Below, piece after piece: positions 15,257-22,483 of a stretch of 36,456 bases of DNA. A program made the position numbers and the translations under genes. The notes beneath the pieces are model-generated. The model made no database searches and was not told where the DNA came from. It worked only from the letters and a program-made list of their open reading frames with translations. Origin of the DNA: an uncultured Oscillospiraceae bacterium. Its GTDB lineage: Bacteria > Bacillota > Clostridia > Oscillospirales > Oscillospiraceae. The stretch spans positions 1 to 36,456 of the forward strand of contig CALXDT010000074.1 in the NCBI GenBank assembly GCA_944387125.1, given 5' to 3'. How positions within the stretch are numbered: position 1 is the first letter of the stretch; the number at the start of each line of letters is the position of its first letter.

Positions 15257-17317
15257 TCATTGGCCGCCCAGCTGCCGCAGCAGCCGGAGGGTTCGGCTCT
15301 GGTTCAGATCCGCCTTGCCGGTTCCGGGGGTCAGGGACAGCAGAAGATCCTTGTGCTGCCGCTGCTGGCGCAGCAGCCCCACCTCCTGGAAAATGTCCAG
15401 ACAGGTAAGCAGCTGCCCCAGGCTCAGAGCCCTGCCGCTCCACCGGACGATTTTCCGGCACCGGCAGATGGGGGACTCCTGAACGGTGGGGGCGGCGAAG
15501 GCGGCCAGATACCGCCAGACCATGGCCAGGGTGCTCCGATCCGGCAGCAGCGCCTGGGCGCCCGCCGGGGTAAGGTTCCCCTCCCGCAGCGCCCGGTAGT
15601 CTCCGGAGGCGCAGGAACAGGGAGCCTGACAGCTGGGGCGGATGTCGGTGATGTTCAGCTGGACGCTGCGCTCCCCCCGGAACTCGTTTACCTGGGGGGT
15701 AAAGGCAACGTCCACCACGTCTCCCGGGGCAATGGAGAAGGATTCCGCCGTGGCGGAGAAGCAGATGGCGCCCAGGGTGTGGCGGCCGCTGCGCAGCCGC
15801 AGGCGCATATGCCGCCCGCCGCCTACCATCTGGATCCGGTCGATGGTCATGTGCTCCAGCATCAGCACCGGCTTGGGACAGCCGTTGCCGCAGGGCTCCA
15901 GGACGGACAGGGCGTCAATGTTGGGAATGGTCAAAAGCTCCGGCTCCACGGCGCAGTCAATGTCCAGAACGGTTCGGGGGATGTCCCCCCGGTAATAGCT
16001 GCCGGCCAGGGCGCATACCCGGCGGCGGAACTCCGGAATATTCTCCCGGCTGATGGTAAAGCCCGCCGCCAGCTCATGGCCGCCGTAGCTCTCCAGCAGG
16101 GAGGACAGGTCGGTGAGGGAGGCAAAGAGGTTAAAGCCCCCGTAGCTCCGGGAGCTGGCTTTGCCGTGCTCACCGTCCAGGCAGATCAGGAAGGTGGGAC
16201 AGGCGTATTCCTCGGCAATGCGGCTGGCCACAATGCCCACCACCCCCTGGTGCCAGGTTTCCTGGGCCAGAACAATGGCTTCCCCCTTGACGTCCCCCGG
16301 GAGCATCTCCACCGCCTGGCGGTAGATTTCCGACTCCACGCTCTGCCGCAGCCGGTTCAGCTCGCACAGCTGCCGGGCCACCTCCCGGGCGCGGACGCTG
16401 TCCCTGGTGAGAAACAGCTCCACCGCCAGATCGATCTGCCCCATGCGCCCCGCGGCGTTGATCCGGGGCGCCAGGGTATAGCCGATGGTGCCCACGCTTA
16501 AGCTGCCGGTATCGCAGCCGCTTTCCGCCATCAGGGCCGCAAGGCCGGGGCGGTCGGTATGGGAAAGGGCGGCAAGCCCCCGGGACACGAAGGTGCGGTT
16601 TTCTCCCAGCAGGGGCATTACGTCCGCCACGGTGCCCAGGCATACCAGATCCGCGTACCGCTCCAGCACCGCCTGCTGGCTGCCTTCCAGGGCGGCCGCC
16701 AGCTTGAAGGCCACGCCTACCCCGGACAGATTTTTATGGGGATAGCCACCGTCGGGGCGGTGGGGATCCACCACGGCTGCCGCCTGGGGCAGAGTCTGCT
16801 TGCACTCGTGGTGGTCGGTGATCACCAGATCGATCCCCAGCTGCCGGCACAGCAGCGCCTCCGACAGGGCGGTAATGCCGCAGTCCACGGTGATGATCAG
16901 GGTCACTCCCTGGCTGTGCAGCTGATGGATGGCCATGGGATTCAGACCGTAGCCCTCTTCCAGCCGGCCGGGGATGTAGCTCAGACAGTTCCCCCCCTGG
17001 CTGCGCAGATAGTCTGTCAGCAGGCAGGTGGCGGTAATGCCGTCTACGTCATAATCTCCGTAGACGGCCATGGTCTCCCCCCGGGACAGCGCCAGCTTCA
17101 CCCGTGCCGCGGCCTTGTCCATATCCGTCATCAGCAGGGGGCTTGTCAGGGGGGCGTTGCAATCTAAGTATCGGCGGGCTTCTGCCTCACTGCGGATCCC
17201 CCGGGAGGCCAGCACCATAGCCGTCAGAGGGGAACAGCCGCCGCCCGCCAATGCGTTGACGGCGCCCGCCTCCGGCCGGCGCACATTCCAAATTCCGTAT
17301 TTCACCTTAGCACACAC
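15257..17317 (-). CDS. recJ: Single-stranded-DNA-specific exonuclease RecJ
   Basis: The 686-residue protein has the DHH phosphoesterase motifs in order: DYDVDG (88-93), DCG (145-147), DHH (168-170), VVDPHRPD and GGHELAAGF. The OB-fold and C-terminal region follow. It degrades ssDNA 5' to 3' in recombination and repair. The start is uncertain: GTG at 17317 gives the best family alignment (IWNVRRPE), and GTG at 17305 is also possible. The promoter at 17341-17346 would place the transcript start only about 20 nt upstream, overlapping a tiny AUG-initiated 9-codon frame that ends at the second GTG. relA follows after 86 bp. Confidence 0.95.
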   Translation of the reverse strand: MCAKVKYGIWNVRRPEAGAVNALAGGGCSPLTAMVLASRGIRSEAEARRYLDCNAPLTSPLLMTDMDKAAARVKLALSRGETMAVYGDYDVDGITATCLLTDYLRSQGGNCLSYIPGRLEEGYGLNPMAIHQLHSQGVTLIITVDCGITALSEALLCRQLGIDLVITDHHECKQTLPQAAAVVDPHRPDGGYPHKNLSGVGVAFKLAAALEGSQQAVLERYADLVCLGTVADVMPLLGENRTFVSRGLAALSHTDRPGLAALMAESGCDTGSLSVGTIGYTLAPRINAAGRMGQIDLAVELFLTRDSVRAREVARQLCELNRLRQSVESEIYRQAVEMLPGDVKGEAIVLAQETWHQGVVGIVASRIAEEYACPTFLICLDGEHGKASSRSYGGFNLFASLTDLSSLLESYGGHELAAGFTISRENIPEFRRRVCALAGSYYRGDIPRTVLDIDCAVEPELLTIPNIDALSVLEPCGNGCPKPVLMLEHMTIDRIQMVGGGRHMRLRLRSGRHTLGAICFSATAESFSIAPGDVVDVAFTPQVNEFRGERSVQLNITDIRPSCQAPCSCASGDYRALREGNLTPAGAQALLPDRSTLAMVWRYLAAFAAPTVQESPICRCRKIVRWSGRALSLGQLLTCLDIFQEVGLLRQQRQHKDLLLSLTPGTGKADLNQSRTLRLLRQLGGQ

Positions 17318-17340
17318 CCAATAACATACATTTTCCTTGT

Positions 17341-17369
17341 ATTATAGCAAAAATGAAGGGAATGTACAA
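17341..17369 (-). promoter_or_regulatory. Extended -10 promoter for recJ-relA run
   Basis: On the minus strand an extended -10, TGCTATAAT (TATAAT at 17346-17341), follows a weak -35 TTGTAC (17369-17364) at 17 bp. The predicted start near 17334 leaves almost no leader before recJ. Confidence 0.65.
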
Positions 17370-17463
17370 TAGGCGCATGGGATTTTTGTAAGAAATGCGA
17401 GGGCGGCTCCCGAAAGGGCGCCGGTTTTTGTGAGAAGGGATCTGCCCGGGGGAAAAAGGGGAT

Positions 17464-18513
17464 TCAGCCGGAGCCGGCTTCCTGCTCCGGGGTCAGCTGC
17501 ATGGCCGCCACCGTCAGCACCGGCGCCAGGATCATCCCCCCGATGCCCCACAGCTTGCAGCCGATGTACATGGCCATCAGGGCCACAAGAGGATCCAGCC
17601 CCAGATGCCGTCCCAGAAACCGCGGCTCCAGCACCGAACGGATCAGGGTGATCACCAGGTAAAGCCCCGCCAGTCCCAAGGCTCTGGCCCCCTGGCCTTG
17701 CAGCAGGCAGATCAGCGCCCAGGGAAGCAGCACGGTGCCGGTGCCCAGCACCGGCAGCACATCCACCAGACTGATTCCCGCCGCCCACAGAGGGGCGTAG
17801 GGAATCCGCAGCAGGAGCAGCCCCCCCAGCAGCAGCAGAAAGGTCACGGCCATCAGCTTGCATTGCGCCAGCAGCCAGCCGCCCACCGCCCGGCGCATCC
17901 GCTTCAGCGCTTCGGACAGGGCCTTCAGCCGCTGCCGGGTGAGCCGCTGACGCACCCAGTCCTTCAGCAGCGGCAGCTTCACGGAGAGCATGAAGCCGGA
18001 AATGATGGCGGTGCCCAGCCCCAGGGCGCTGTCCGGGATATGGCTGAGCAGATTGCCCGCCAGGCTCAGCACCCAGCCCAGAACCCGATCCAGCAGCGCC
18101 GCGCCGTCGGAGAACAGGGTGGACAGATTTTCCCGAAGCAGGGGCTGCAGGCTCTGGGGCGTATGGGCTGCCAGCTCCAGCAGCCAGCTGTGGAGCAGCT
18201 GGGAGCCGGAATCCACGGCGCTTTCCAGGTGGGGCAGAACCTGTGCCAGCATTCGCAGCTGCCGCACCAGAAAGGCGCACACCAGCAGCAGCGCCATGGC
18301 CAGGAAGGAAAAGGCCATGCTCACCCCGATGCCGGCGCTGACCCCCCGGGGCACCCGGAGCTGCCGGTTGAGAAAGGATACCATCGGCTCCGCCGCCAGA
18401 GCCAGCCCCAGTCCCAGCAGAAAGGGAGAAAACAGGGGCAGCAGAAATCGCAGACCCAGCCAGAGGGTCAGAAACAGAGAAAAAAAGGCCAGGGCGCGCT
18501 TGCCGGTTTGCAT
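17464..18513 (-). CDS. AI-2E family transporter, YtvI-like
   Basis: The 349-residue polytopic protein has paired N-terminal helices, a central amphipathic region (about 90-200) and a C-terminal block with LVDVLPVLGTGTVLLPWAL and GLDPLVALMAMYIGCKLWGIGGMI. These are typical of the AI-2E/PerM/YtvI family. YtvI members are sporulation-associated membrane proteins of unknown substrate. The ATG at 18513 follows GGAGG; the reading frame stays open further upstream but that part is antisense to other genes. It is divergent from the ACT protein at 18634. The specific function is not resolved. Confidence 0.85.
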   Translation of the reverse strand: MQTGKRALAFFSLFLTLWLGLRFLLPLFSPFLLGLGLALAAEPMVSFLNRQLRVPRGVSAGIGVSMAFSFLAMALLLVCAFLVRQLRMLAQVLPHLESAVDSGSQLLHSWLLELAAHTPQSLQPLLRENLSTLFSDGAALLDRVLGWVLSLAGNLLSHIPDSALGLGTAIISGFMLSVKLPLLKDWVRQRLTRQRLKALSEALKRMRRAVGGWLLAQCKLMAVTFLLLLGGLLLLRIPYAPLWAAGISLVDVLPVLGTGTVLLPWALICLLQGQGARALGLAGLYLVITLIRSVLEPRFLGRHLGLDPLVALMAMYIGCKLWGIGGMILAPVLTVAAMQLTPEQEAGSG

Positions 18514-18544
18514 AGAAAACCTCCGTTCATGGCAGTGCAAAGGG

Positions 18545-18572
18545 TTGCATTTTTGAAAAAGTATGCTACAAT
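18545..18572 (+). promoter_or_regulatory. Promoter for the ACT-domain gene
   Basis: TTGCAT (18545-18550), 16 bp, then TACAAT (18567-18572) with an upstream TG making an extended -10. Transcription would start near 18579. Confidence 0.65.
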
Positions 18573-18633
18573 ACATAACAAGAAGACAAATGTTATTCAG
18601 GCGAATACGCTGTTGCTTTTGAGGAGGCAAGTC

Positions 18634-19074
18634 ATGTCCACAAAACCCAAATACTATATTGTAGAGGCGTCCGCGCTGCCGGAGGTTTTTTTGAAGGTGG
18701 CGGAGGCCAAGCGGCTGCTGTCCACCGGCGAGGCGGCTACGGTCAACGAAGCGACCCGCATGACTGACATCAGCCGCAGCGCGTTTTATAAGTATCGGGA
18801 TGCGGTGCTGCCCTTCCAGAACATGATGACCGGCCGGATTGTCACCTTCCAGCTGCTGCTCCACGACGAGCCGGGGCTGCTGTCGGAGATTCTGAAGGTC
18901 TTTGCCCAGTGCCATGCCAACATCATCACCATCAACTCCATTGTGCCCACCAACGGCACGGCGGTGGTGACAATCTCTGCCGAGACCATCGACCTGTCCA
19001 TTTCCCTGGAGGAGCTGCTGGCAAATCTGTCCGCAACCCCCGGCGTGGTGAAGGCGGAAGTCCTGGCCGGATAA
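18634..19074 (+). CDS. pheB: PheB-type ACT domain protein (UPF0735)
   Basis: The 146-residue protein has an N-terminal helix-turn-helix-like region (ATVNEATRMTDISRSAFYKYRDAV) and a C-terminal ACT domain (IVTFQLLLHDEPGLLSEIL, ANIITINSIVP). The arrangement and length match B. subtilis PheB. ACT domains bind amino acids. The PheB family sits beside homoserine or prephenate pathway genes but has no proven activity. GAGGAGG precedes the ATG. A terminator follows directly, and an aspartate kinase without ACT domains starts 103 bp downstream, so a regulatory link between the two is possible. Confidence 0.9.
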   Translation: MSTKPKYYIVEASALPEVFLKVAEAKRLLSTGEAATVNEATRMTDISRSAFYKYRDAVLPFQNMMTGRIVTFQLLLHDEPGLLSEILKVFAQCHANIITINSIVPTNGTAVVTISAETIDLSISLEELLANLSATPGVVKAEVLAG

Positions 19075-19086
19075 GGCTGTGCCCAT

Positions 19087-19120
19087 AAAAAAGAGCTGTC
19101 CCCGGGCGGCTCTTTTTTTT
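19087..19120 (+). terminator. Intrinsic terminator after the ACT gene
   Basis: The arm AAAAAAGAGC (19087-19096) pairs with GCTCTTTTTT starting at 19109, and eight T residues run to 19120. Confidence 0.8.
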
Positions 19121-19176
19121 GCGCCTTCGGCACCGTTCGCCCCGGGGTGACATAGGATGTTCCGGGGAGGGATCAG

Positions 19177-19908
19177 ATGCTGCTTGTGGAAAAATACGGA
19201 GGAACATCCCTGGCAAATCCGGAACGGATCCGCTCCGCCGCCCGCCGGACGGCAGAGCTGGCGCGCCAGGGGCATCAGGTGGTGCTGGTGGTATCCGCCC
19301 AGGCGGATACCACCGATGAGCTGATTGCCGCCGCGGCCAGGGTGAACTGCCATGGCTCCGCCCGGGAGATGGATGCGTATCTGGCCGCCGGGGAGCAGAT
19401 GTCCGCGGGGCTGGTGGCCATGGCCGTGGAGGCCCTGGGGCATCCGGCGGTAAGCCTCAGCGGCTGGCAGGCGGGAATCCATACCGACGGCGTCCACGGA
19501 AACGCCCGGATCCTGGAGGTGGATACCACCCGGATCCGCCGGGAGCTGGAGGCCGGAAAGGTGGTGGTGGCGGCGGGGTTCCAGGGGATCGGCCCGGAGG
19601 GGGATGTGACCACCCTGGGACGGGGCGGCTCGGACACCACGGCGGTGGCGCTGGCCGCCTGGCTGGGGGCGGATCAATGCCGGATTTTTACCGACGTGGA
19701 CGGGGTCTACGACCGGGATCCCCATGTATTCCCCGACGCCGTGCGCTTCCGTCGGATCGGCTATGAAAACATGCTGAGCCTGATTGAAGGGGGCGCCCAG
19801 GTGCTCCATGACCGAAGCGTGGAGCTGGCCAGGGATCATGGGATCCGGGTGGAGGTGCTCAGCGCCTTTACCGGCGCTCCGGGAACCATCCTGGGGGATT
19901 TGTCATAA
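19177..19908 (+). CDS. Aspartate kinase catalytic domain without ACT domains
   Basis: The 243-residue amino-acid-kinase domain has KYGGTS (6-11), VVVAAGFQG, TLGRGGSDTTAVALA and FTDVDGVYDRDP, all typical of aspartokinase. It phosphorylates aspartate, the first step to lysine, threonine and methionine. Normal aspartokinases carry two C-terminal ACT domains and are about 400 residues. This one stops at GAPGTILGDLS, where the kinase domain ends, with no frameshift or downstream ACT remnant in the following 150 bp. The start at 19177 follows GGGGAGGG. The neighbouring free-standing ACT protein (18634-19074) may substitute in trans, or the enzyme is feedback-free. Confidence 0.88.
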   Translation: MLLVEKYGGTSLANPERIRSAARRTAELARQGHQVVLVVSAQADTTDELIAAAARVNCHGSAREMDAYLAAGEQMSAGLVAMAVEALGHPAVSLSGWQAGIHTDGVHGNARILEVDTTRIRRELEAGKVVVAAGFQGIGPEGDVTTLGRGGSDTTAVALAAWLGADQCRIFTDVDGVYDRDPHVFPDAVRFRRIGYENMLSLIEGGAQVLHDRSVELARDHGIRVEVLSAFTGAPGTILGDLS

Positions 19909-19968
19909 TCCTACCCAAAAGAATGGAAGGATATTCCACCGGAAGGAGAAACCGGCGGATCCGGCCAA

Positions 19969-20010
19969 CCCGTTTTTTCCGTCCCGGCGCGCCGGGACGG
20001 AAAAAACGGG
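19969..20010. repeat. 42-bp perfect palindrome
   Basis: Two 21-base arms (19969-19989 and 19990-20010) are exact reverse complements with no loop base, centred on GGCGCGCC. The T6 tract is in the left arm and the A6 tract in the right arm, the opposite of an intrinsic terminator on either strand. It lies 60 bp after the aspartate kinase stop. The function is unknown. Confidence 0.85.
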
Positions 20011-20050
20011 AAAACGGCGTGGATTTTTTATCAATAACCAAAGTTACCAG

Positions 20051-20079
20051 AAAAAAGCCGGAGAGAAACGGACTTTTTT
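20051..20079 (+). terminator. Possible terminator after aspartate kinase
   Basis: AAAAAAG-CCG (20051-20060) can pair with CGG-a-CTTTTTT (20069-20079) with one bulged base. The GC core is short, so the call is tentative. Confidence 0.45.
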
Positions 20080-20119
20080 AGACAGAATCGAAAAATCTTC
20101 CGATGTTTGTGGAATGCCG

Positions 20120-20148
20120 TTGACAAACGGCGGATTTTTGTATACCAT
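20120..20148 (+). promoter_or_regulatory. Promoter for riboswitch-xpt transcript
   Basis: Consensus TTGACA at 20120-20125. The -10 is TATACC (20141-20146, 15-bp spacer) or TACCAT (20143-20148, 17-bp spacer). Transcription would start about 15-20 nt before the aptamer. Confidence 0.7.
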
Positions 20149-20169
20149 GGGCTTATCAGAATCAAATAC

Positions 20170-20242
20170 TTGCCGGTATAATTTCGGATAGATGGCCCGA
20201 AAGTTTCTACCGTGACGCCGATTCAGTCACGACTATTGGTGG
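20170..20242 (+). ncRNA. Purine riboswitch aptamer, guanine/xanthine class
   Basis: The core is recognisable: P1 20170-20178 with 20234-20242 (several G-U pairs), P2 TTCGG/CCGAA, the invariant J2/3 GTTTCTACC, P3 GTGAC/GTCAC and GACTAT. L2 ends in TGG and L3 begins with CC (GCCGATTCA), which keeps the G-C loop-loop contacts. The specificity base (position 74 of the family) is C at 20233, as in guanine/hypoxanthine/xanthine sensors; adenine sensors have T. L2 appears 1-2 nt longer than in the xpt prototype. It should repress xpt when guanine is plentiful. Confidence 0.92.
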
Positions 20243-20251
20243 AGGAAAGAA

Positions 20252-20290
20252 AATGCGCACAGGAAAATTCGGTGTGCATTGTTTTGTTTT
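20252..20290 (+). promoter_or_regulatory. Leader hairpin with T-rich 3' flank in the xpt expression platform
   Basis: AATGCGCAC (20252-20260) pairs with GTGTGCATT (20272-20280), followed by GTTTTGTTTT. It may be a first, weak terminator between the aptamer and the main terminator. Confidence 0.45.
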
Positions 20291-20312
20291 GGGACGGTTG
20301 TCCCGACGGCAG

Positions 20313-20340
20313 GCAGACTGAAAATCAGTCTGCTCTTTTT
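20313..20340 (+). terminator. Riboswitch-controlled terminator upstream of xpt
   Basis: A 9-bp stem GCAGACTGA (20313-20321) with TCAGTCTGC (20325-20333) has a 3-nt loop and is followed by TCTTTTT. GACTGAA (20316-20322) is complementary to TTCAGTC (20222-20228) in the aptamer P3/L3. That gives a plausible antiterminator incompatible with the ligand-bound fold. Confidence 0.8.
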
Positions 20341-20362
20341 GTCGGTGAAAGGAGCCGGGTTC

Positions 20363-20935
20363 ATGAAACGAATGGAAGAAAAAATTCTCCGGGACGGTAA
20401 GGTGCTCCCCGGGGGCATCCTGAAGGTTGGCAATTTTCTGAATCAGCAGATCGACACCCGCTTTTTGGCGCAGATGGGGCAGGAAATTGCCCGCCTGTTC
20501 GGCGGCGACGGCGTCAGCAAGGTGCTGACCATTGAAGCCTCGGGCATTGCCATTGCAGCGGCGGCCGGGATGGCCCTGGATGTGCCCATGGTTTTTGCCA
20601 AAAAGCACAAAACCAGCAATGTGGACGGCGCCGTGTATTCCGCCACCGTCCATTCCTTCACCCACAACACCGATTATCAGATCGTGGTCAGCCGGGACTA
20701 CCTCTGCCCCGGGGACCGGGTTCTGCTGGTGGACGATTTTCTCGCCAACGGACATGCCCTGCGGGGGCTGATGGAGCTGCTCCGTCAGGCCGGCGCGGAG
20801 CTGGTCGGCGTCACCGCGGCCATTGAAAAGGGCTTCCAGGGCGGCGGAGACAGCCTCCGGGCCCAAGGCATTCGGGTGGAATCCCTGGCCATCATCGACC
20901 GCATGGACGAAAACGGAATTGTATTCCGCCATTGA
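20363..20935 (+). CDS. xpt: Xanthine phosphoribosyltransferase
   Basis: The 190-residue protein matches B. subtilis Xpt in length and motifs: ILRDGKVLPGGILKVGNFLNQQID, IEASGIAIAA, FAKKHKTSN, and the PRPP-binding loop VLLVDDFLANG (120-130). It converts xanthine plus PRPP to XMP for purine salvage in the cytoplasm. The ATG at 20363 follows AAAGGAG. It is preceded by a guanine-class riboswitch and terminator, so it should be shut off by guanine or xanthine. The nucleoside ABC importer downstream on the same strand fits a shared purine regulon. Confidence 0.95.
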   Translation: MKRMEEKILRDGKVLPGGILKVGNFLNQQIDTRFLAQMGQEIARLFGGDGVSKVLTIEASGIAIAAAAGMALDVPMVFAKKHKTSNVDGAVYSATVHSFTHNTDYQIVVSRDYLCPGDRVLLVDDFLANGHALRGLMELLRQAGAELVGVTAAIEKGFQGGGDSLRAQGIRVESLAIIDRMDENGIVFRH

Positions 20936-20979
20936 GCGCGCATTTTCAGGAAACATCCGGGCAAACTGTCCTCAGCCGA

Positions 20980-21043
20980 GGCGGGTCTTTCGGCGGAACC
21001 GAAAGCTCCCGCCGCCGGCGCGCGGCGGTTCCTTCCGGAGCTT
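20980..21043 (+). promoter_or_regulatory. Two mutually exclusive hairpins between xpt and the nucleoside importer
   Basis: Fold 1: GGCGGG (20980-20985) and CTTTCGG (20987-20993) pair with CCGAAAG (20999-21005) and CCCGCC (21008-21013). Fold 2: AAGCTCC (21003-21009) pairs with GGAGCTT (21037-21043), with an inner CCGCC/GGCGG helix. The folds share bases 21003-21013. No T-run follows, so this is not a normal terminator. Confidence 0.5.
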
Positions 21044-21081
21044 CCTGAGATGTATATAAATGCGAAAAGGAGAAAATGAAC

Positions 21082-22347
21082 ATGAAAAAGATCATTGCTT
21101 TGGTTCTGTCCCTGGTTCTGTGCCTGAGCCTGCTGACGGCCTGCGGCGGAGACTCCGCTGCCGAGACCACCGCCCCGGCGCAGAATGCCCAGACCGAAGG
21201 CGAAGCCGCTCCTGCCGAAACCGCCGCTGCCGCGGACATCAAGGTGGGCTTCATCTTCCTGCACGACGAGAACTCCACCTACGACCTGAACTTCATGAAC
21301 GCCGCCGAGGAAGCCTGCAAGAGCCTGGGTCTGACCGAGGACCAGTACATCTTCCGCACCAACATCCCCGAAGGCCAGGAATGCTATGACGCCGCCTGCG
21401 AGCTGGTGGATGCCGGCTGCACCGTGGTCTTTGCCGACAGCTTCGGCCATGAGGACTACATGATCCAGGCCGCCAAGGAATTCCCTGAGGTTCAGTTCTG
21501 CCATGCCACCGGCACCAAGGCGCACACCCAGGGCCTGAGCAACTATCACAATGCCTTCGCCTCCATTTACGAAGGCCGTTACCTGGCCGGCGTGGCCGCG
21601 GGCCTGAAGCTCAACGAGATGATCGAGGCCGGCGAGTTTACCGCCGAGGAGGCCAAGATGGGCTATGTGGGCGCCTTTACCTACGCCGAAGTGATCTCCG
21701 GCTACACCTCCTTCTACCTGGGCGCCAAGAGCGTCTGCCCCACCGTCACCATGGAAGTGACCTTTACCGGCTCCTGGTACGACGAGACCGCTGAGAAGGA
21801 AGCTGCCAACAAGCTGATCTCCAACGGCTGCAAGCTGATCAGCCAGCACGCCGACTCCATGGGCGCTCCCACTGCCTGCGAGACCGCCGGCGTGCCCAAC
21901 GTCTCCTACAACGGCTCCACCATTGCCGCCTGCCCCAACACCTTCATCGTGTCCTCCCGGATCAACTGGGCGCCTTACTATACCTATGTGATCAACGCCG
22001 TGCTGGCCGGTGAGGAGATTCCCGCCGACTACACCGGCACCATCGCCGATGGCTCCGTGGTGCTCACCGAGGTCAACGAAGCCGCCGCCGCTGCCGGCAC
22101 CGCCGAGAAGCTGGAGGAAGTGAAGGCCGGGCTGCTGGACGGCAGCATCCATGTGTTTGATACCACCACCTTCACGGTGGAGGGCGCGCCTGTGGAAAGC
22201 TACCTGGCTGACGTGGACACCGATCCGGACTACACCCCCGACACCGAGGCGGTCTCCGACGGCTACTTCCACGAGTCCGAGTTCCGTTCCGCCCCCTACT
22301 TCGATCTGAAGATCGACGGCATCAGCCTGCTGGATACCGCGTTCTGA
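21082..22347 (+). CDS. BMP-family nucleoside-binding lipoprotein
   Basis: The 421-residue lipoprotein has signal MKKIIALVLSLVLCLSLLTAC (Cys21) and an Ala/Glu/Thr-rich linker. The BMP/PnrA/Med fold follows (VGFIFLHDENSTYD, VVFADSFGHEDYM, FCHATGT, YEGRYLAGVAAGL, YVGAF, LISQHADSMGAPTACE). BMP lipoproteins bind purine or pyrimidine nucleosides for NupOPQ-type importers. The preferred ATG is 21082, 9 bp after AAGGAG; an ATG at 21076 is only 3 bp from it. ATPase and two permeases follow. The strong hairpin after the stop probably protects this mRNA so that the binding protein is in excess. Confidence 0.92.
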   Translation: MKKIIALVLSLVLCLSLLTACGGDSAAETTAPAQNAQTEGEAAPAETAAAADIKVGFIFLHDENSTYDLNFMNAAEEACKSLGLTEDQYIFRTNIPEGQECYDAACELVDAGCTVVFADSFGHEDYMIQAAKEFPEVQFCHATGTKAHTQGLSNYHNAFASIYEGRYLAGVAAGLKLNEMIEAGEFTAEEAKMGYVGAFTYAEVISGYTSFYLGAKSVCPTVTMEVTFTGSWYDETAEKEAANKLISNGCKLISQHADSMGAPTACETAGVPNVSYNGSTIAACPNTFIVSSRINWAPYYTYVINAVLAGEEIPADYTGTIADGSVVLTEVNEAAAAAGTAEKLEEVKAGLLDGSIHVFDTTTFTVEGAPVESYLADVDTDPDYTPDTEAVSDGYFHESEFRSAPYFDLKIDGISLLDTAF

Positions 22348-22360
22348 TGACTGCGCAACT

Positions 22361-22391
22361 CTGTGGAAGCCCCTTACCGGGGCTTCCACAG
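22361..22391 (+). promoter_or_regulatory. Intercistronic stem-loop after the nucleoside-binding gene
   Basis: CTGTGGAAGCCCC (22361-22373) pairs perfectly with GGGGCTTCCACAG (22379-22391) over 13 bp, with a 5-nt loop. There is no T-run. It is likely an mRNA-stabilising or partial-termination element setting the ratio of binding protein to transporter. Confidence 0.7.
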
Positions 22392-22402
22392 TTCTGCCTT
22401 GT

Positions 22403-22439
22403 AGGGCAGCGCTGCGGCAAAACACCGCCCCGCTGCCCT
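22403..22439 (+). promoter_or_regulatory. Second intercistronic hairpin
   Basis: AGGGCAGCG (22403-22411) pairs with CGCTGCCCT (22431-22439), with an inner GCGG/CCGC helix. It follows the first hairpin by 11 nt and ends 45 bp before the ATPase start. Confidence 0.6.
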
Positions 22440-22483
22440 TTGGGACAGAACAGCCATTTATATTTGATATAGGAGTGAAGACC

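Noticed and set aside
17396..17430. Terminator downstream of the YtvI-like gene
   Set aside because: GGC-CCC/GGG-GCC can form a short stem, but the T5 run follows it only on the plus strand, where no gene ends; on the minus strand there is no T-run.
18514..19839. Upstream in-frame extension of the YtvI-like gene on the minus strand
   Set aside because: It runs antisense to the ACT protein and the aspartate kinase; the ATG at 18513 with GGAGG is the sensible start.
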